Notes: generated by a model from the letters alone, not told the origin. DNA of 64,000 nucleotides from Trichopria drosophilae (GCA_030407085.1 CM059583.1:80934001-80998000), one strand, 5' to 3'; shown: positions 11,651-23,660, counted from the first letter of the stretch. Program-made: numbers and translations.

Positions 11651-11870
11651 AATTTATTTATTTATTTATTATGACAACATACATTGTAAGCATTCAATTA
11701 GCCAACAATTTCGGAGACACCTTCATAGAAATAAAAAGTGAAGTCCAACATTGCTGCTTATGAGATCACATAAAACAGGGATCTGCTTGAAGCATAGCTT
11801 GAAGCACTTTCTTCGGCTTGTAATTTTGTGAGCGGTTTGACATCTTCTGTTAGCCTCGCCAGTGATAAAA
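11651..11870 (-). mobile_element. Probable LINE 3' tail, minus strand
   Basis: Read on the minus strand, the segment ends GTTGTCATAATAAATAAATAAATAAA, i.e. an AATA-type microsatellite tail following GC-richer, TE-like sequence. That is the usual look of a 5'-truncated non-LTR retrotransposon. There is no domain to confirm the clade. Confidence 0.4.
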
Positions 11871-12196
11871 TGGAAATTTCGTAGCTTCTGAAATTCTACG
11901 AAAATGTAAGCAATCTTTTCTCAAATGTAATGTTGAAAAGATCTTGAAAATGCATTTTTTAATTTACAAAATATTCTGCTTACTAGATTTATGAGTGAAA
12001 AGAAATCGGAAATGATTATAAACAAGTGCGAACAACCGTATTAAGAATTTCAATAATTTCTCGTAATGTCATAATATGTTGTCATTATTTTCAGCTCTAA
12101 AGTTCATCCAGCTTCGTGCATGTTTAAAATTTTTGAAGCATTTCCTGTCATTCTGAGTATAGACTGTACTAGAAATATTTTACAGAAATAAATTAA

Positions 12197-12560
12197 CCCA
12201 TTGAGTCACGCATTTTTCCTTTTGTTTAATTTAGCTGAAAATTGTTACTCTGGTTTTTTTGGGGTCGCCGAGGTTATTAATTCGAGGTTAGTTTTACGAA
12301 GTTCAAAATGTTTGATCCAATATGGCGGACAAAAATTTTAAATATAACTGTATTTGGACAAAATTTGGTACTGTGGGATTTTCGGAGTCGCTGATTATGA
12401 ATCCAAAGTTATTTTTTCGAAATTCAAGATGGCAGATTCAATATGACACAAAAATTTAAGATGTAATTCTATTTGGACAAAATTTGTTACTCTGGGATTT
12501 TTATTGCGGCTGATTAAGTTTCCGAATTAGTTTTAAAAATCTCAAATCTAATATAACATG
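12197..12560 (+). mobile_element. One-ended TTAA element with three dispersed monomers
   Basis: TTAA at 12193-12196 is followed by CCCATTGAGTCACGCA and a T-rich stretch, then AGCTGAAAATTGTTAC and three forward copies of the dispersed monomer (starting near 12243, 12370 and 12488; recognisable words GGGGTCGC, GCTGATTA, TCCAATATGGCG). The layout matches the left end of the complete element at 61890-62883 (TTAA-CCCTTTGCGGCGCA ... AGCTGAAAATTGTTAC). No matching right terminus was found, so this copy is truncated or too diverged. Confidence 0.65.
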
Positions 12561-13610
12561 TGCACATTGTAAAATATTATTCTATTTGAACGACATGAAT
12601 TTTCAGGTAGCTGATCGCAAATGCGATGTTACTGTTATGTGGACGATTTCGAGTTTGAATAATATTAATTAACAAATTAAATAAAAATATAATTTGGGTC
12701 TTACCTTATTTTCTGTTGTTGTTTCCAGGTTTAATAATGATGAAATAAAGAAATAAATGTAACTAAATTAACTTTTATTAAATGACTCACAACTTGACTT
12801 ATTACTAAACTAACAAAACCCACAACGGCGAGCTCCTGCTCAAGTCGTTTCTAGGATAAGACTGATCGTGTACAGAGAAGCCATGGTTCCACTGGCAGGT
12901 CCTGTTTAACACGAAATAGTCCAGCTCGTTGGATTCGACGCTCTTTACCGTAAGGGACATTCCAAGTGAAATCACCCACGTTTTGAAGTCGGGTTCCAGA
13001 TTTTGTTTTACATTAGAATACTTGTAGCAGGTGTAAAGATAAGTCTTTCTGTCAATTTGTATCTTAAAATATTAATTTGTTTAAAAGTTATTAAAAAAAG
13101 AATATACGAAAAAATTGAAATCAAATCTTTTTTAATCGATCATAACGTGAAAATTATAATCGATAGAGAAAAACTTCTGAAACAAAAAAACCAGAAAAAT
13201 ACCTCAACTTTTAAGTGGTGTAAAATAAATAAACAAATTTTTATTATTTATAACAATTTTAGTTAATTTTTTAATTAAAAGTGAATTTTCTCAGTAAGGG
13301 GATGAAGCGATTTTTTTGGGACCTAAATAAAAAATGCCCGCAAAATTGTCCTCTTTAATTTCGTGAACGAAAATTGTAGTACTCTTTAAAAATGGCTTGT
13401 ATTTAATATTTTACTTTTCATTATCTTTTGGAATATTTTATAGACTTAATATTCAATTGTCCTATGAAGGTGTATAAGATAATAGACTAAAAATCATCAA
13501 CCTTCTTTCATGCTTTATCCAGGCTTAGGACTAGCAGATAGTGGTCTGGCGCATTTAAAAGCAGACTACAATAAAGTCATTGTAATTTGTATTATTACTA
13601 ACTTTATGTA
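12561..13610. other. Intergenic, no gene recognised
   Basis: 12800-12995 is GC-richer than its surroundings and on the minus strand has a ~60-codon open stretch, but I recognise no domain in it. The rest is AT-rich; an 87-codon Lys/Ile-rich frame at 13003-13266 reflects composition only. Confidence 0.4.
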
Positions 13611-14001
13611 CACCCTACGAAAAATTTTGGGTAGGATTCTCATGAGAATCACATGAGAATTTGAAACAAGTACCCTGTAAATTTCATATAAATGTCGTAT
13701 AATACTCGCACTATGTTACGGAAACACTATTCGACAATATTTGAGATTTGTATGAAAATTGACCTGATTGTGACGAAATTTTTATGTAATTTCCATAAAA
13801 TTTCAACTCAAAACATTCATGATTGTATGCTCATAAAACTAACTATTAAATTATTTTCTTTCATGTAATAAAATTTTACATATTCCGTACGATACTTGTA
13901 TGACTAATAGATGTATATAACGTATATTTACGACAACTATGCACTTGTTTCAATTTCTCATGAAATTCTCATAAGAATCCTACTTCAAATTTTTCGCATG
14001 G
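13611..14001. mobile_element. MITE copy 1 (ends CACCCTACGAAAAATT)
   Basis: Terminal inverted repeats of about 45 bp contain GTAGGATTCTCATGAGAA and a shared inner word TTGAAACAAG. The same family occurs in the opposite orientation at 39412-39762, sharing interior words such as the CATTCATGATTGTATGCTCA pair. No coding capacity. No convincing target duplication could be read, so superfamily is open. Confidence 0.75.
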
Positions 14002-14979
14002 CATTCAAATGGCATAGTGTTTGCCTTAATTTGTGGCGGTAAATGAAAGAAAGTACAACATAGTTTTTAAGTACTTTTGTCTCATGAAAATAGACATGAG
14101 AATAAAAATTTACATTACATAATGCAAGTAGGCTCATTTTCAAAGGTGCAAGCAGTACGCAAAAAGATTTGAACAAAAACTTTACAGCGAAATATTTTCA
14201 GCAAAAAAGGTTATATCCATGTTCTTCTTATGAATGGTAAACTCGTAAATGAGCAATGACAGAAAATAGCTGATGGCAACTTAACGTAGTATGCAGAAAT
14301 AGTTACAAAGACTAAAATTTTATGTTGCTTCGATTATCACGTGTACTTATTGCTTGCTTTAAAATTGGAGCACTATAAAAAGAGAGTCCCATCGGCAGCC
14401 TCCTAAGATAAAAAATACCCCGTAAGTGAACGCTATATCTGTAATGATCCTGAAACTAGCGACAGATTCAGCAAAACAGGGGTGCCCAACTCCTTTTATG
14501 TCAAATGAAATATTATCAAACAAAACCATTTTTTTTTTCTCGAACTTTTTTCCGAAACCAGTCAATACTACCAACTATCGATATTAGGATAATTCAGAGC
14601 GGCACAAGAAAGTTGACTATTCTTAATAAATTCATTACAATAGATTATATATTCATTACAATGAATTCACATAATGCACATCATGCGTGAGTTCAGTGTG
14701 ATTCGTGGGTAACCATTGGTCGGCTCTAACCGCTCTAACATAACCTACTTTGTTGAAACTGAAATTCAAGCGGTTCTTAACCTCTCCGACTAGCAAGGGG
14801 ACGCTACGGAATAGTGCTCTCCGATTTTGTTGAAACTTGGCCATAATGTGATGCTTAATACCTCTTTACTTCAAATATACAACACTACCCCATACGCAGT
14901 ATTTTTCGAGAAAAGTTTTAAGATTTTACGCTGACATCTTACACCTTCTTATACGCACCGAACGAAAAGCCAATACGAA
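14002..14979. other. Intergenic, no gene recognised
   Basis: AT-rich DNA with short frames only. The segment near 14780-14850 (CCGATTTTGTTGAAACTTGG) resembles the ends of mariner-type elements seen in this window, and a similar word recurs near 16583, but no paired terminus was found. Confidence 0.4.
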
Positions 14980-15051
14980 GCCGCGTTGGCTCAGGTGCTA
15001 GCGCGTTCGCTTCGTAATCCGAAGGTTGTGCGTTCCAGTCCGGACATTGGT
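14980..15051 (+). tRNA. tRNA-like sequence (tRNA-Thr(CGT)-like; pseudogene or SINE head)
   Basis: The stretch GCCGCGTTGGCTCAGGTGCT resembles an acceptor plus A-box region, CTTCGTAATC a possible anticodon loop (CGT), and GCGTTCCAGTCC a B box with one mismatch to GGTTCGANTCC. A T-run follows from about 15060. The acceptor 3' strand and D/anticodon stems pair poorly, so this is more likely a degenerate tRNA copy or the head of a tRNA-derived SINE than a working gene. Confidence 0.45.
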
Positions 15052-16666
15052 GATTTAATTTTTTTTCCTTTTTTTCCATAATTTGTTACAAATTATTAAA
15101 AATGATAAAATCATTTTGTAGGAAAAATATATTTTCTGTTATTCCTTCCTAATATTAATGAGTATTGATAGTGATAAGATCATTTTAATTATCATAATTA
15201 TTATTATTATTATGACTATTGGATAGATCTCACCATTCTCTCTAGACCCGGTGTCGAACCCATTACCTTCTATATATATATAGGGCATTGAACTCACGCG
15301 GACATTATTTATTAATGAAATAATTAATTCTGGTTGATGCCACTGAGAGCGCAAGTTATAAATTTAGTATGTTTAGTAGAAAACCATCAACTTTCAGAAA
15401 AAATATTAAAAATTAAAAAAAAAACAGCCATAGAAAAAAAATATTCCAGCATGAACAAAAATTGTTCTCTAAACTAAGAGAAAAAGGATCAACGAAAAAA
15501 AATGTGCGTATAATTGCACAAATGGTATTACGTGCAGACGCACATTCAATCTTTTTATATAATTATTTTCCCATCGTTCAGAAAGTGAAACGTAAATATT
15601 ATTTTTAAAGGGTCGCATTCTATTCACACGGAATCAACGAGTGCCCGTGGAAGTCTAAATTTTATCTTTCTCTGCTTCTTATGTGCGATCTTGCTGACGG
15701 TGCTGGGAACGCCGGGTCTGAGACTGGACATTTGATATGGTGCATCTTCACAGAACAAGGCATTGACGATCGCACAGTTGCGACGTCTTAGAGTGTGGAC
15801 ATTATCGTTATTTCCGAAAATGCAGCGCTGACGGTTTTTAGCGTGGGATATTCCCCGTTGATAACCAACGACGCTGATGTCGTTCAGTCTTGACGTTAGT
15901 GTCGTCACTCGTGGTGCACCCTTCAAGTGAACAGGTCGTTCAAAAGAGGAGGATCAAGACAATAGTTGTGAACCACAGTCACCGACTACATAGTTGAGCA
16001 AAATCGGGAGTTCGCGTGATACGAAATCTAAAGGACTCAGTAGCGGTTCATCTTTTTCTTTCGGACTCGCCCGGCTAACCAGGCCGGTAGTTGTAAGGGC
16101 AACATTTTATTTAAATTATAGTACTATTATTTCCAGCTTATTTTATAATCATTTTCTGTATCAAAATTTAACCCTAAATCTTTCCTTAATCACCATTTCT
16201 TCCAAACGCCTTTGCCCTATTAAACCTAATTAGTCTTCGGACTAATACTAGAACATTGTTCTGTAGTTTTAACTCCATCTTTTTTTCTTCCGGTTGCTCA
16301 TCCTGATCATTCCTAACATTTCAAATATATACATATATACTTTAATCACCGACTATACATTTCAGTGAATCAAGGATCCGCATTTAAAACGGGAGATCGA
16401 GGCCTGTATAGGATCGATGTCCTGTAAAACATTTCCTATCCCGAATCGTTTCCTAACGATCCAAAAAGGAATTTATAAAAAAATCCTGGTTGTTCGTACG
16501 AGCATACTTTCGTACGTAACAATGGTACTACCGAATAGATCGCAGTTTACTCAAAAGTAATCCTACCCAAGTATAAATTGCCGATTTTTCTGAAACTTGG
16601 CATGGTGTTAAAACATCGAAAAATATTTGACACCTATTATTTTATATCGTCCCGTTTTGTATTTTA
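15052..16666. other. Intergenic, no gene recognised
   Basis: A T-rich run follows the tRNA-like sequence; an ATT microsatellite lies near 15195-15212. A 100-codon minus-strand frame at 15624-15926 is Arg/Ser-rich and unrecognised; it could be a piece of a TE protein. 15900-16100 is GC-richer, without a recognisable product. Confidence 0.4.
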
Positions 16667-17150
16667 AGGGTAGAATACCTCCCTTTTCAATTTAGGGGCA
16701 TGAAATCGATATCTCAGAACTCGTTAAATTTTGATGAAACTTGTTACTCGGGGGTTTTCGGCGTTGCTAAATGTGAAAATGACGTCAGCTTCTCAAAATT
16801 CAAGATGGATCCAATATGGCAAACGGAAAAAGTCAAAATCAATAAAATTTACTTGGAAATTTGTTACTCGGGACTTATCGGGGTCGCTGAATACGGAAAT
16901 GATGTCGGATTTACAAAATTCAAAACGGCGGATCCAATATGGCGTACAGAAAAACAAAAAGTCATTCAAATTTGCTCAAAACTTGTTACTCGTGGTCTTT
17001 TAGGAGTCATTGATACGAATATAAAGTCTGATTTAAAAATTAAGAATACTGGATCCATTATAGTGAACGAAAATATTAAAAATCAATCGAACCCATGTTT
17101 AGCCAAATGGCGAAGAATGGACAAAATTTAATTTTTATTAATTATATGAG
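16667..17150 (+). repeat. Dispersed monomer array, three forward copies
   Basis: Three ~120-bp units begin near 16738, 16860 and 16984 with (T)TGTTACTCG, followed by GTCGCTGA-type and CCAATATGG words. The block, preceded by TTAAGGGTAGAATACC, is the reverse complement of 44585-45173, including non-monomer flanks, so the two are copies of one larger element. The 143-codon and 90-codon plus-strand frames across it are translations of the repeat and are not counted as genes. Confidence 0.75.
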
Positions 17151-18079
17151 GGAATATTAGGGTTGATTATATTGCAGAAGTAAATAAAATAATAAAACTA
17201 AAGATGGTACACATCATGTTGCTGAAACGTTTTCTCAATTTTTTTTGTACTGGAAAAATATATGTTGATTTGATTCTCCACGTTAAGGGGTTCTCAACAG
17301 GGATCTTCGCCGAGATTTTGTCATCAAAGTTTTTCCCGTTTTTCTCCATCATTACTGTACTGATTTTGCTCAAAATTCGGCAGTGAACTTATGGAATGTT
17401 TACATTTGCCCGTATAAGACCAAAGTTTCGAAAAACAGTAAAAATGATTTATTCAATTTTACTCAATTACGTTTTAGGGTTCCGCTGTTTGTCACTTCGA
17501 CTAATAATGACGCTGATACATGCTCGCCTCAAAATTATCGTCGAAATGCACACGTTATAGGCAGTTACCGCGAAATAACGCGTTGTGAGGAAAATTTTAC
17601 TGAAATTGCACACATACCGAACTTTACAGAATCCTTTTTCGTGCAGTAACCGGAACAACTTAATGGAAACAAATTTCGTCGTATTTATTGAATGTGGTTC
17701 CAATTTATGCTATTTTGGACAAGCGCCGAGAAGTGAGAGCTGTCCGTATAGGTAACAGACGCCACTGCCCTCTCTGAAATATAATTGGCATCAATTTCGG
17801 TATGGCAGGTCATGCAGTGTATGTGTACAAACGGGGATTAAATCTGTCAAAAGGGAGATTTGTTTGTGCTGATTCGCCTATAGCACAGCTGCATTGCAAT
17901 TGTTGTTGCGAACTAGCAGATCGCGAGTGAAATAGACTATTCGCGAGTGTCCAGTGCCTGTAAGAGGAAGGTGGGAAACGAGGAACAAGAAGATAAAAAT
18001 ATTCGGGTAAGTAACAAAAAAAGTATTTTCTCAAATAAAAATAAAACCCACCAATTATAAGTTTCTGAAAGTGTACTCC
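17151..18079. other. Intergenic; possible transcribed 5' region at 17770-18010
   Basis: 17700-18005 is GC-richer than its surroundings and ends ATTCGG followed by GTAAGTAAC, a strong splice-donor match. There is no protein signature, so a non-coding first exon is only a possibility. The rest of the stretch shows no gene. Confidence 0.3.
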
Positions 18080-19060
18080 TTATTGATAAATTTTATTATG
18101 TAAAGAATGTGTTTCTACAATTAAAAACTCTTCAAATTACTTGTCAGCTGATTGCAGCCTTCGCTTTGAAATGTAAGATACATAGATGTGTCAATCGTTA
18201 TATGATAACAGTAGTATGCTAACTAATGTATCCCTTTGTTGAAACAAATTAACTTGCCAGCGTATAACAATACTCGCTTTACAAGAACCCTGGAAATTAA
18301 CAGTCAAGTTAATTGAGCATTCGCTTTAAAATGTAGAGTGGTGCACTAGCTATCTAATATATAATATCAACTAGTTATCAGAAAAGTAAATTTCATATAT
18401 CTTTTGACCGAAGAGATACATAACTTACATACTACAGTTGTCTTTTGAGGATTGACACATCCCCATAAAATGTATAGTGGTGCACTAGTTATCTAATATT
18501 CTAGTGCAATGAGGTATACAGTGATAAGCTAAAAAGTAATTTTCAGATGTCTTTTAACCGAACGTATGCATTAGTTACATACTAGAGTTGTTATGAGGAT
18601 TTAATTATTGATTATATATTGAGGATTAGATAACAGTTATATTAAATTATAACACAAAGCACTAGTATATTAGATAACTAGTGTACCCCCTTACTTTCAA
18701 GAAGTCTACATATGAAGTCAGGTTAATTGAGTATTAGCTATGAAACGTAAAATCAGTGCGGAAGTGTCAATCTTCATAGGACGACTGTAGTACGTAACTA
18801 ACCTATCGTTTCGGTTAAAAGGCATCAGACAATTACTTCGTAGCTTATCACAGTATTCGCTTTTAAATTTAAAATTACTTCAAGTGTCAATCCTCATAAG
18901 TCAACTCTAGTACGGTATGTACTAATGTATCCCTTCTGTAAAAAAAAAACTTTGAAATTTTTTTTTCAGCTTATTATAGTACATATTCACTTTTAAATTT
19001 CATATCACTGTTACTGTCAATCCTTATTGCCCTAGTATATCAGCTAAATAGTGTATACCT
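18080..19060. repeat. Degenerate direct and inverted repeats
   Basis: Words such as GGTGCACTAG(C/T)TATCTAATAT, GACTTGTCTTTTGAGGATTGACA-like and ATACTA(G/C)AGTTG recur every ~130-200 bp, some in reverse complement (for example ATTAGATAACTAGTGTAC near 18672). This looks like an old, decayed complex satellite or overlapping MITEs. Confidence 0.6.
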
Positions 19061-20446
19061 ATGCAGTAAAGGAAAAGGAATTTAATTTAGTTTCCTCTAT
19101 ATCCCTTTGAATTCCTTTTTTGGCAATTGAATCTATTTAAATCCCTTTTTGTTTACTGTGGGTATACTGGGTTCTTAAGTGGTCGGCCGGTAAAAATCTC
19201 TTGTTCCCAAAAATTCTCGGTAAGTTCTCTATTAATTTCTTTGGTATTTTTGGGGATATCATTGGTAGTATTTAGAATCATCCTTATAGTGCCCGAATTT
19301 TAAAAAATCCACTCGGTAATTTTTTATCTACGGTTTGTAGTAAAAGTTGATGCCTTATCGGCGGAGTTATTTGTAATATTTTATATAAAATTTGCTTATT
19401 GCCGTCTGGCAGATTGCACATAAATGGAAAATTAAAAAAAAAAATTGATGCAGCAACTTCGTACGGCCTTTATTAATGGTAAGCCTATTGGGGTATTCGG
19501 TTTTAAATTTAAGATTGCTGGAAAATAACAGAAAAAAAAATTTGCATTTTTTTATAAATTAGAAACAGAAATTTTCGAGAAATACCCTTACTCGGATATT
19601 TGTCTTGTCCTAATATCGACATTATAGCAAGTTTTCATGATGTATCAGAATTGCTCGGAATATATATGGATAGCAGAATACATTTGTTTTTGACAAATGC
19701 TATTTCGAAATTACTTGTCCTTTTTAGAAGCTATTGAATTCTTTTCATGAAGACTTGTTCTTTCGTGGGGGAAAAAAATTATAAAGGTTTTTTAAATTGT
19801 AAGGGCCTAACAGTGACTTTTAAAAAATATTTTTTTTAATACGCATTTCCGTTCATTATTTTTTTCAGCTTTTAAGGAAATTCATTGTTTACTACAGATA
19901 ATGTATCAGTAAATATATGTGACATCGATAAGTTATTTCATTATTTACAATTTTTTATAATTACGTATAAATTTTTCTTTTGTTACATTTTGTTCCTTCT
20001 TGAAGTTCATGGTCGGCTGTTGCCCCAAGGATGCTGAAGTTTAGTCAACTTCCATTTGTAATGATCAAAATCTTATATTTTGAAAGATCACATTTATTTT
20101 ACATATTCCTTATACAATAAATTTGGTTCTTTTATAATGACCTGGCTGGCGAACCATCTCAAAAGGCATCTGATATAAAATTTCCCTATGGTCAAATCGC
20201 TCTCGCTCAAAAATACACACTCCGCTCTCATCCCATACATACGACTCACACCATACACTTTTAGAGCTTCAAATATAGAAGCCTGTCAAATCACGAAATA
20301 TCTATATCTACAGGCGTTTAATTCCTTCCCTTTCTTTTTCTTTTGAGACGATCTAATCGGGTAGGTATAACCGAGGAATCCAATCCTTTTTACACGCGGT
20401 TCTAGGCTTCAGAACGGTGAAGCAAAAATTATAACACAACTACACC
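19061..20446. other. Intergenic, no gene recognised
   Basis: AT-rich DNA without sustained frames, paired termini or obvious tandem structure. Confidence 0.45.
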
Positions 20447-20468
20447 AACCTCCGGAGGTTATAAAAAG
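20447..20468 (+). promoter_or_regulatory. 14-bp palindrome abutting a TATA-like box
   Basis: AACCTCCGGAGGTT is a perfect palindrome at 20447-20460, and its last T starts TATAAAAAG (20460-20468). A wider stem, ACACCA (20442-20447) with TGGTGT (20473-20478), encloses both. It is followed by GC-richer sequence. This looks like a TATA promoter or a structured TE terminus; no downstream gene can be named. Confidence 0.35.
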
Positions 20469-21430
20469 TCAAGTGGTGTACCTATTTGCCGGTGCACTAA
20501 AAGCCGCCCACGCACGTACCTGCAACGTTCTTAGGCAAAGAACAAACCACAACCACATCACCCTAGATGTCGTAGCGTGGAAAGTCCCCTCGTTCTGTGG
20601 TCTCCCGTCGGAGATCTCGACGATGGGATGGCTAGATCCTCAATCCAACTCCTTCGAAAATCCACCAATCTTTCCTGACGAAGTCTGGGGATTCGATCAA
20701 TCTTCGCACTGCCAAACCGCTGGCGAAGTTGGAGATGAAGTGCTTACGGGTGACTGGGTTGTCCTGGGCGCTTGCACCACGATGTCCTCCGAAAATCGGC
20801 AAAGACCACGTTTTGGATCTGGCTCACGATGAAAACGGGAAGCACTCAATCCAGATGACGACAATGCTCGTTTTTCCCAAAACGATGCTTTTCCCCGACG
20901 ATCGCGAGGAAATCTAAATCGGCTGTGATTCTAAACAAATCCGAACATACTCGTTTAGTATCACCACGTTATTTTCATTAAATTAGGAAACTCACCCCAA
21001 TCGGGATCGCGTCGGATTCCTCGCTTGAGAACAGGAGACTTAATTCGATCTCCTCCTCCTGGCACGCCGGAAAGGCGAATGAAGCACGTTTTCCCCGATT
21101 CACCGGTGACGATCGATGCGACGGACCGGCAAACAACTTACGATATCCTTTGAATTTAATTCTCGCGATCCGAGCCATTCGCGTGCACACACGTCGTTGT
21201 TGACATTCGTTTTGATCAACAACATTCGTTTACAGCGTGGTTCGCTCTCCCTCGCAATGCATTATGGGAAGCGCGCGCGATTTGAACATGCCTCGTACAT
21301 AAGGAATCCACATAACGCGTCGTACCAGTGGAACCCAACAGATGGCGTCACCACTCTAAACGCGCGGAATTCAAATCGCCCAAATCTAGCAACTCACACA
21401 AACACGCGCCAAATTCAAATATGCTGGATA
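20469..21430. other. GC-richer unique block, no gene recognised
   Basis: A 119-codon frame at 20473-20832 is open but contains no recognisable domain and has other open frames overlapping it. 21230-21300 is CpG-rich around GCATTATGGGAAGCGCGC, which could be a promoter region. I see no product. Confidence 0.35.
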
Positions 21431-21667
21431 TTACAGTATACCGCTACACATTTCTTCGTCATTTTCCTGAAGAAGAAGATCTAATAGACTTTCGTGTTCT
21501 TCGTCGATTTCTATGCCGGTGCTTGCAAAATTATCGGACAGCGCCGTGCAACAGTGCAAGCAAACGCTAGTGCATTTTACAAAATTCTGTCTACAACCGC
21601 ACATTTTTGTCTTGCAACCACTCGTACCGATGCAGGACGTTTTTTTAAAGATTTCGTCCCGTATCAA
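21431..21667 (-). pseudogene. Fragment of a Cys-rich (CXC-like) TE-associated protein
   Basis: The minus-strand frame encodes a run of regularly spaced cysteines, SCIGTSGCKTKMCGCR, followed by CTSVCLHC, then an acidic segment and LLDLLL. The spacing C-x4-C-x4-C-x-C-x(7)-C-x4-C-x2-C resembles the Cys-rich tails of uncharacterised TE proteins in insects and, more loosely, tesmin/TSO1 CXC domains. A frame stop lies just upstream (TGA in the reverse strand), no start codon is present, and the frame ends about 25 residues after the cysteines, so it is a fragment. Two overlapping plus-strand frames are shadows. Assignment is by motif only. Confidence 0.4.
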
Positions 21668-22460
21668 GTGCTGTCAGTGTAAATGGCTGGTTTGCACTAT
21701 GCGATTATTGGTCGAAGGTGTTTATAAAATTCTGAATCAATATTCTGAAATGTAGGCGCTGCACCCACTGCAATTTTTCAAAGTGTTAATGAATGGTGGA
21801 AGGGCTTCAAATAAAACACTCAATTTGATCGGTCGACAATTAAAAATCCAATTTATTCCGATCCCGCGGAGACGACCCGATCGCGACGCGAACCTCCTAA
21901 CCCGGTGACGTTCCGAAATATTCTGAAAAACCCGATCGTCACTTTTTCACATTTTAGTTCGACTTTTCCATTTCTCGAACATTTAAATAGACTACGTCAT
22001 ATAATGCATCGATATTGTAATATTCGAATTACAAATAATTGTATCGAGATCGTCACCATTTTGAAGGGCCTTTTACATAATTTACCTAACAGGCCTGCTT
22101 CATTTTGAGAGGTACCATTCACCCCCATTCGGGTGTGCAATGTCGTAGGGCAAACCACATTTGTGGGAAAAAACCTACGCCGGGTACCGCAGTCGATAAA
22201 ACATCGATTCCATCCGTGACACAAAGAAAGGTTTAAAATCTCGGTTCCTAATGGAGAAAACATTTTTTTGTTTAATACATTGAAAAATGTAAGAAATCGA
22301 TTTTCGTCACACTCATTAACGCAAAATTGAAACTAAAATAAATAACGAACGATAACGCCTGTTAAACAAATTCTGTTTTTTAAAAGTCGTTTTTGCGTCC
22401 TTAGAATTTCAATAATCGTTGCAATTTTTTTCACCACGGTTGATAATAGATTCTAGTGCA
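21668..22460. other. Intergenic, no gene recognised
   Basis: No sustained reading frame. A GC-richer patch at 22110-22220 contains small hairpins but no recognised signal. Confidence 0.4.
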
Positions 22461-23234
22461 CGGAAATTAAACGCCGCGCCGACAAAACAGCGACAAGCCA
22501 CAGCGGCCGTGATCCACCATCGAGAACCATCAAAAAAATGTTTTTTTTTTTAATATATTCACTCGCGACGTATCGTTAAGCATAATTAAGCACAATTTTT
22601 AAACTATGTGGTTATTTATATAATTTGTAAAGGTCGTTTAAGGTTAAGAAATCGGGACTTTTTTCATTTCAAGGCTTTCGTATCGAATACAATACATGCA
22701 CTAGAAATGCATTGGACCTTTTTTGTAGAACACAACATTTCTTACAAAAAAGTCAGTGACAGCCCTACTCTAAAGTTAATAGTTTAGTCAAGAACAACGT
22801 TAGAAGTTGTAGTGGAAATTATTGAGATTTTTGAACGAGCACCTGTAACTTGTAAGATAAAATCCAGTCCTATTGATGGCTAAACTATTAACTTTAGAGT
22901 AGGGCTGTCAATAACATTTTTGTAGGAAATTTTGTGCTCTACAAAAAAGGTTCAGGGCATTTTTAGCGTATCTTGCTCTGTATTCGATACGGAAGCCTTG
23001 AAACGATAAAGTGCGGATTTTTTTCAATTAAACGTCCTTTAAAATCATATAAATAACCACATAATTTAAAAATTGCGCTCAAGTATGCTTAACAATATGT
23101 CAAGAATGAATGTATAAAAAAAAATTTGTTTTTGTTCGAATTCGAATTTTGATCGCTATTTTACATTTCGATGGTGGACCACGGTCGCTGTGGGTTGGCG
23201 CTTTTTTGTCGGCGCGGCGTTTAATTTTTTTCCG
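22461..23234. mobile_element. 774-bp foldback element, ends CGGAAA..TTAAACGCCGCGCC
   Basis: Arms 22461-22793 and 22884-23234 are diverged inverted repeats. Matching landmarks: TTAAACGCCGCGCCGAC versus GTCGGCGCGGCGTTTAA at the ends, ATCCACCATCGA versus TCGATGGTGGACC, and CCCTACTCTAAAGTTAATAG versus its complement at the tip. Only ~90 bp separates the arms. No target duplication was clear and no protein is encoded; superfamily is unknown. Confidence 0.8.
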
Positions 23235-23269
23235 TATAGTTGTACTCTTTGTATCACGTTTTACAGGTT

Positions 23270-23660
23270 GACGGTTGACTACGAATCAGAAGTCATAATT
23301 TTGACGTTCCAAATGGAGGAACCAATATGGCGGATTAAAAGTTATTAATTTACATGGAATAGGCAAAACTCCGTATTTATAGATTACAGAGGTTGATGAA
23401 TCCGAAAGGAAAGTGTGAAATTGAAAATGGAGGATCCAATGTGACAGGCAAAACGGAAATTAGGCGGTGCGTTATATCCGAGGGTTTTTGAATTGTCTAA
23501 TAACGAATGTGAAATCAGAATTGTTATTTCCGGCTAACGGTAACAGCGAGTTATGGTGGCGTTCTTAATTTTTAAGTTTGAAATTATGAAGTGGATCCGC
23601 CATTTAGAATTTCCAACTTTTGACTTCGGATTCGTAACCAGCGACATTAAAAACCTATAA
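23270..23660. repeat. Decayed dispersed monomers
   Basis: CCAATATGGCGGAT near 23322, GGAGGATCCAATGTG near 23426, and the reverse-complement GGATCCGCCATTTAGAATTT near 23593 mark old copies of the same ~110-120 bp monomer found in the TTAA elements. They are much more diverged than those at 55.8 and 62 kb. 23661-24235 beyond them holds nothing recognisable. Confidence 0.55.

Noticed and set aside
16700..17131. 143-codon frame with a repeated motif (C/V)TRG(F/L)xG
   Set aside because: It is a read-through of three copies of the dispersed non-coding monomer; the same peptide appears wherever the monomer lies in an open frame, on either strand.
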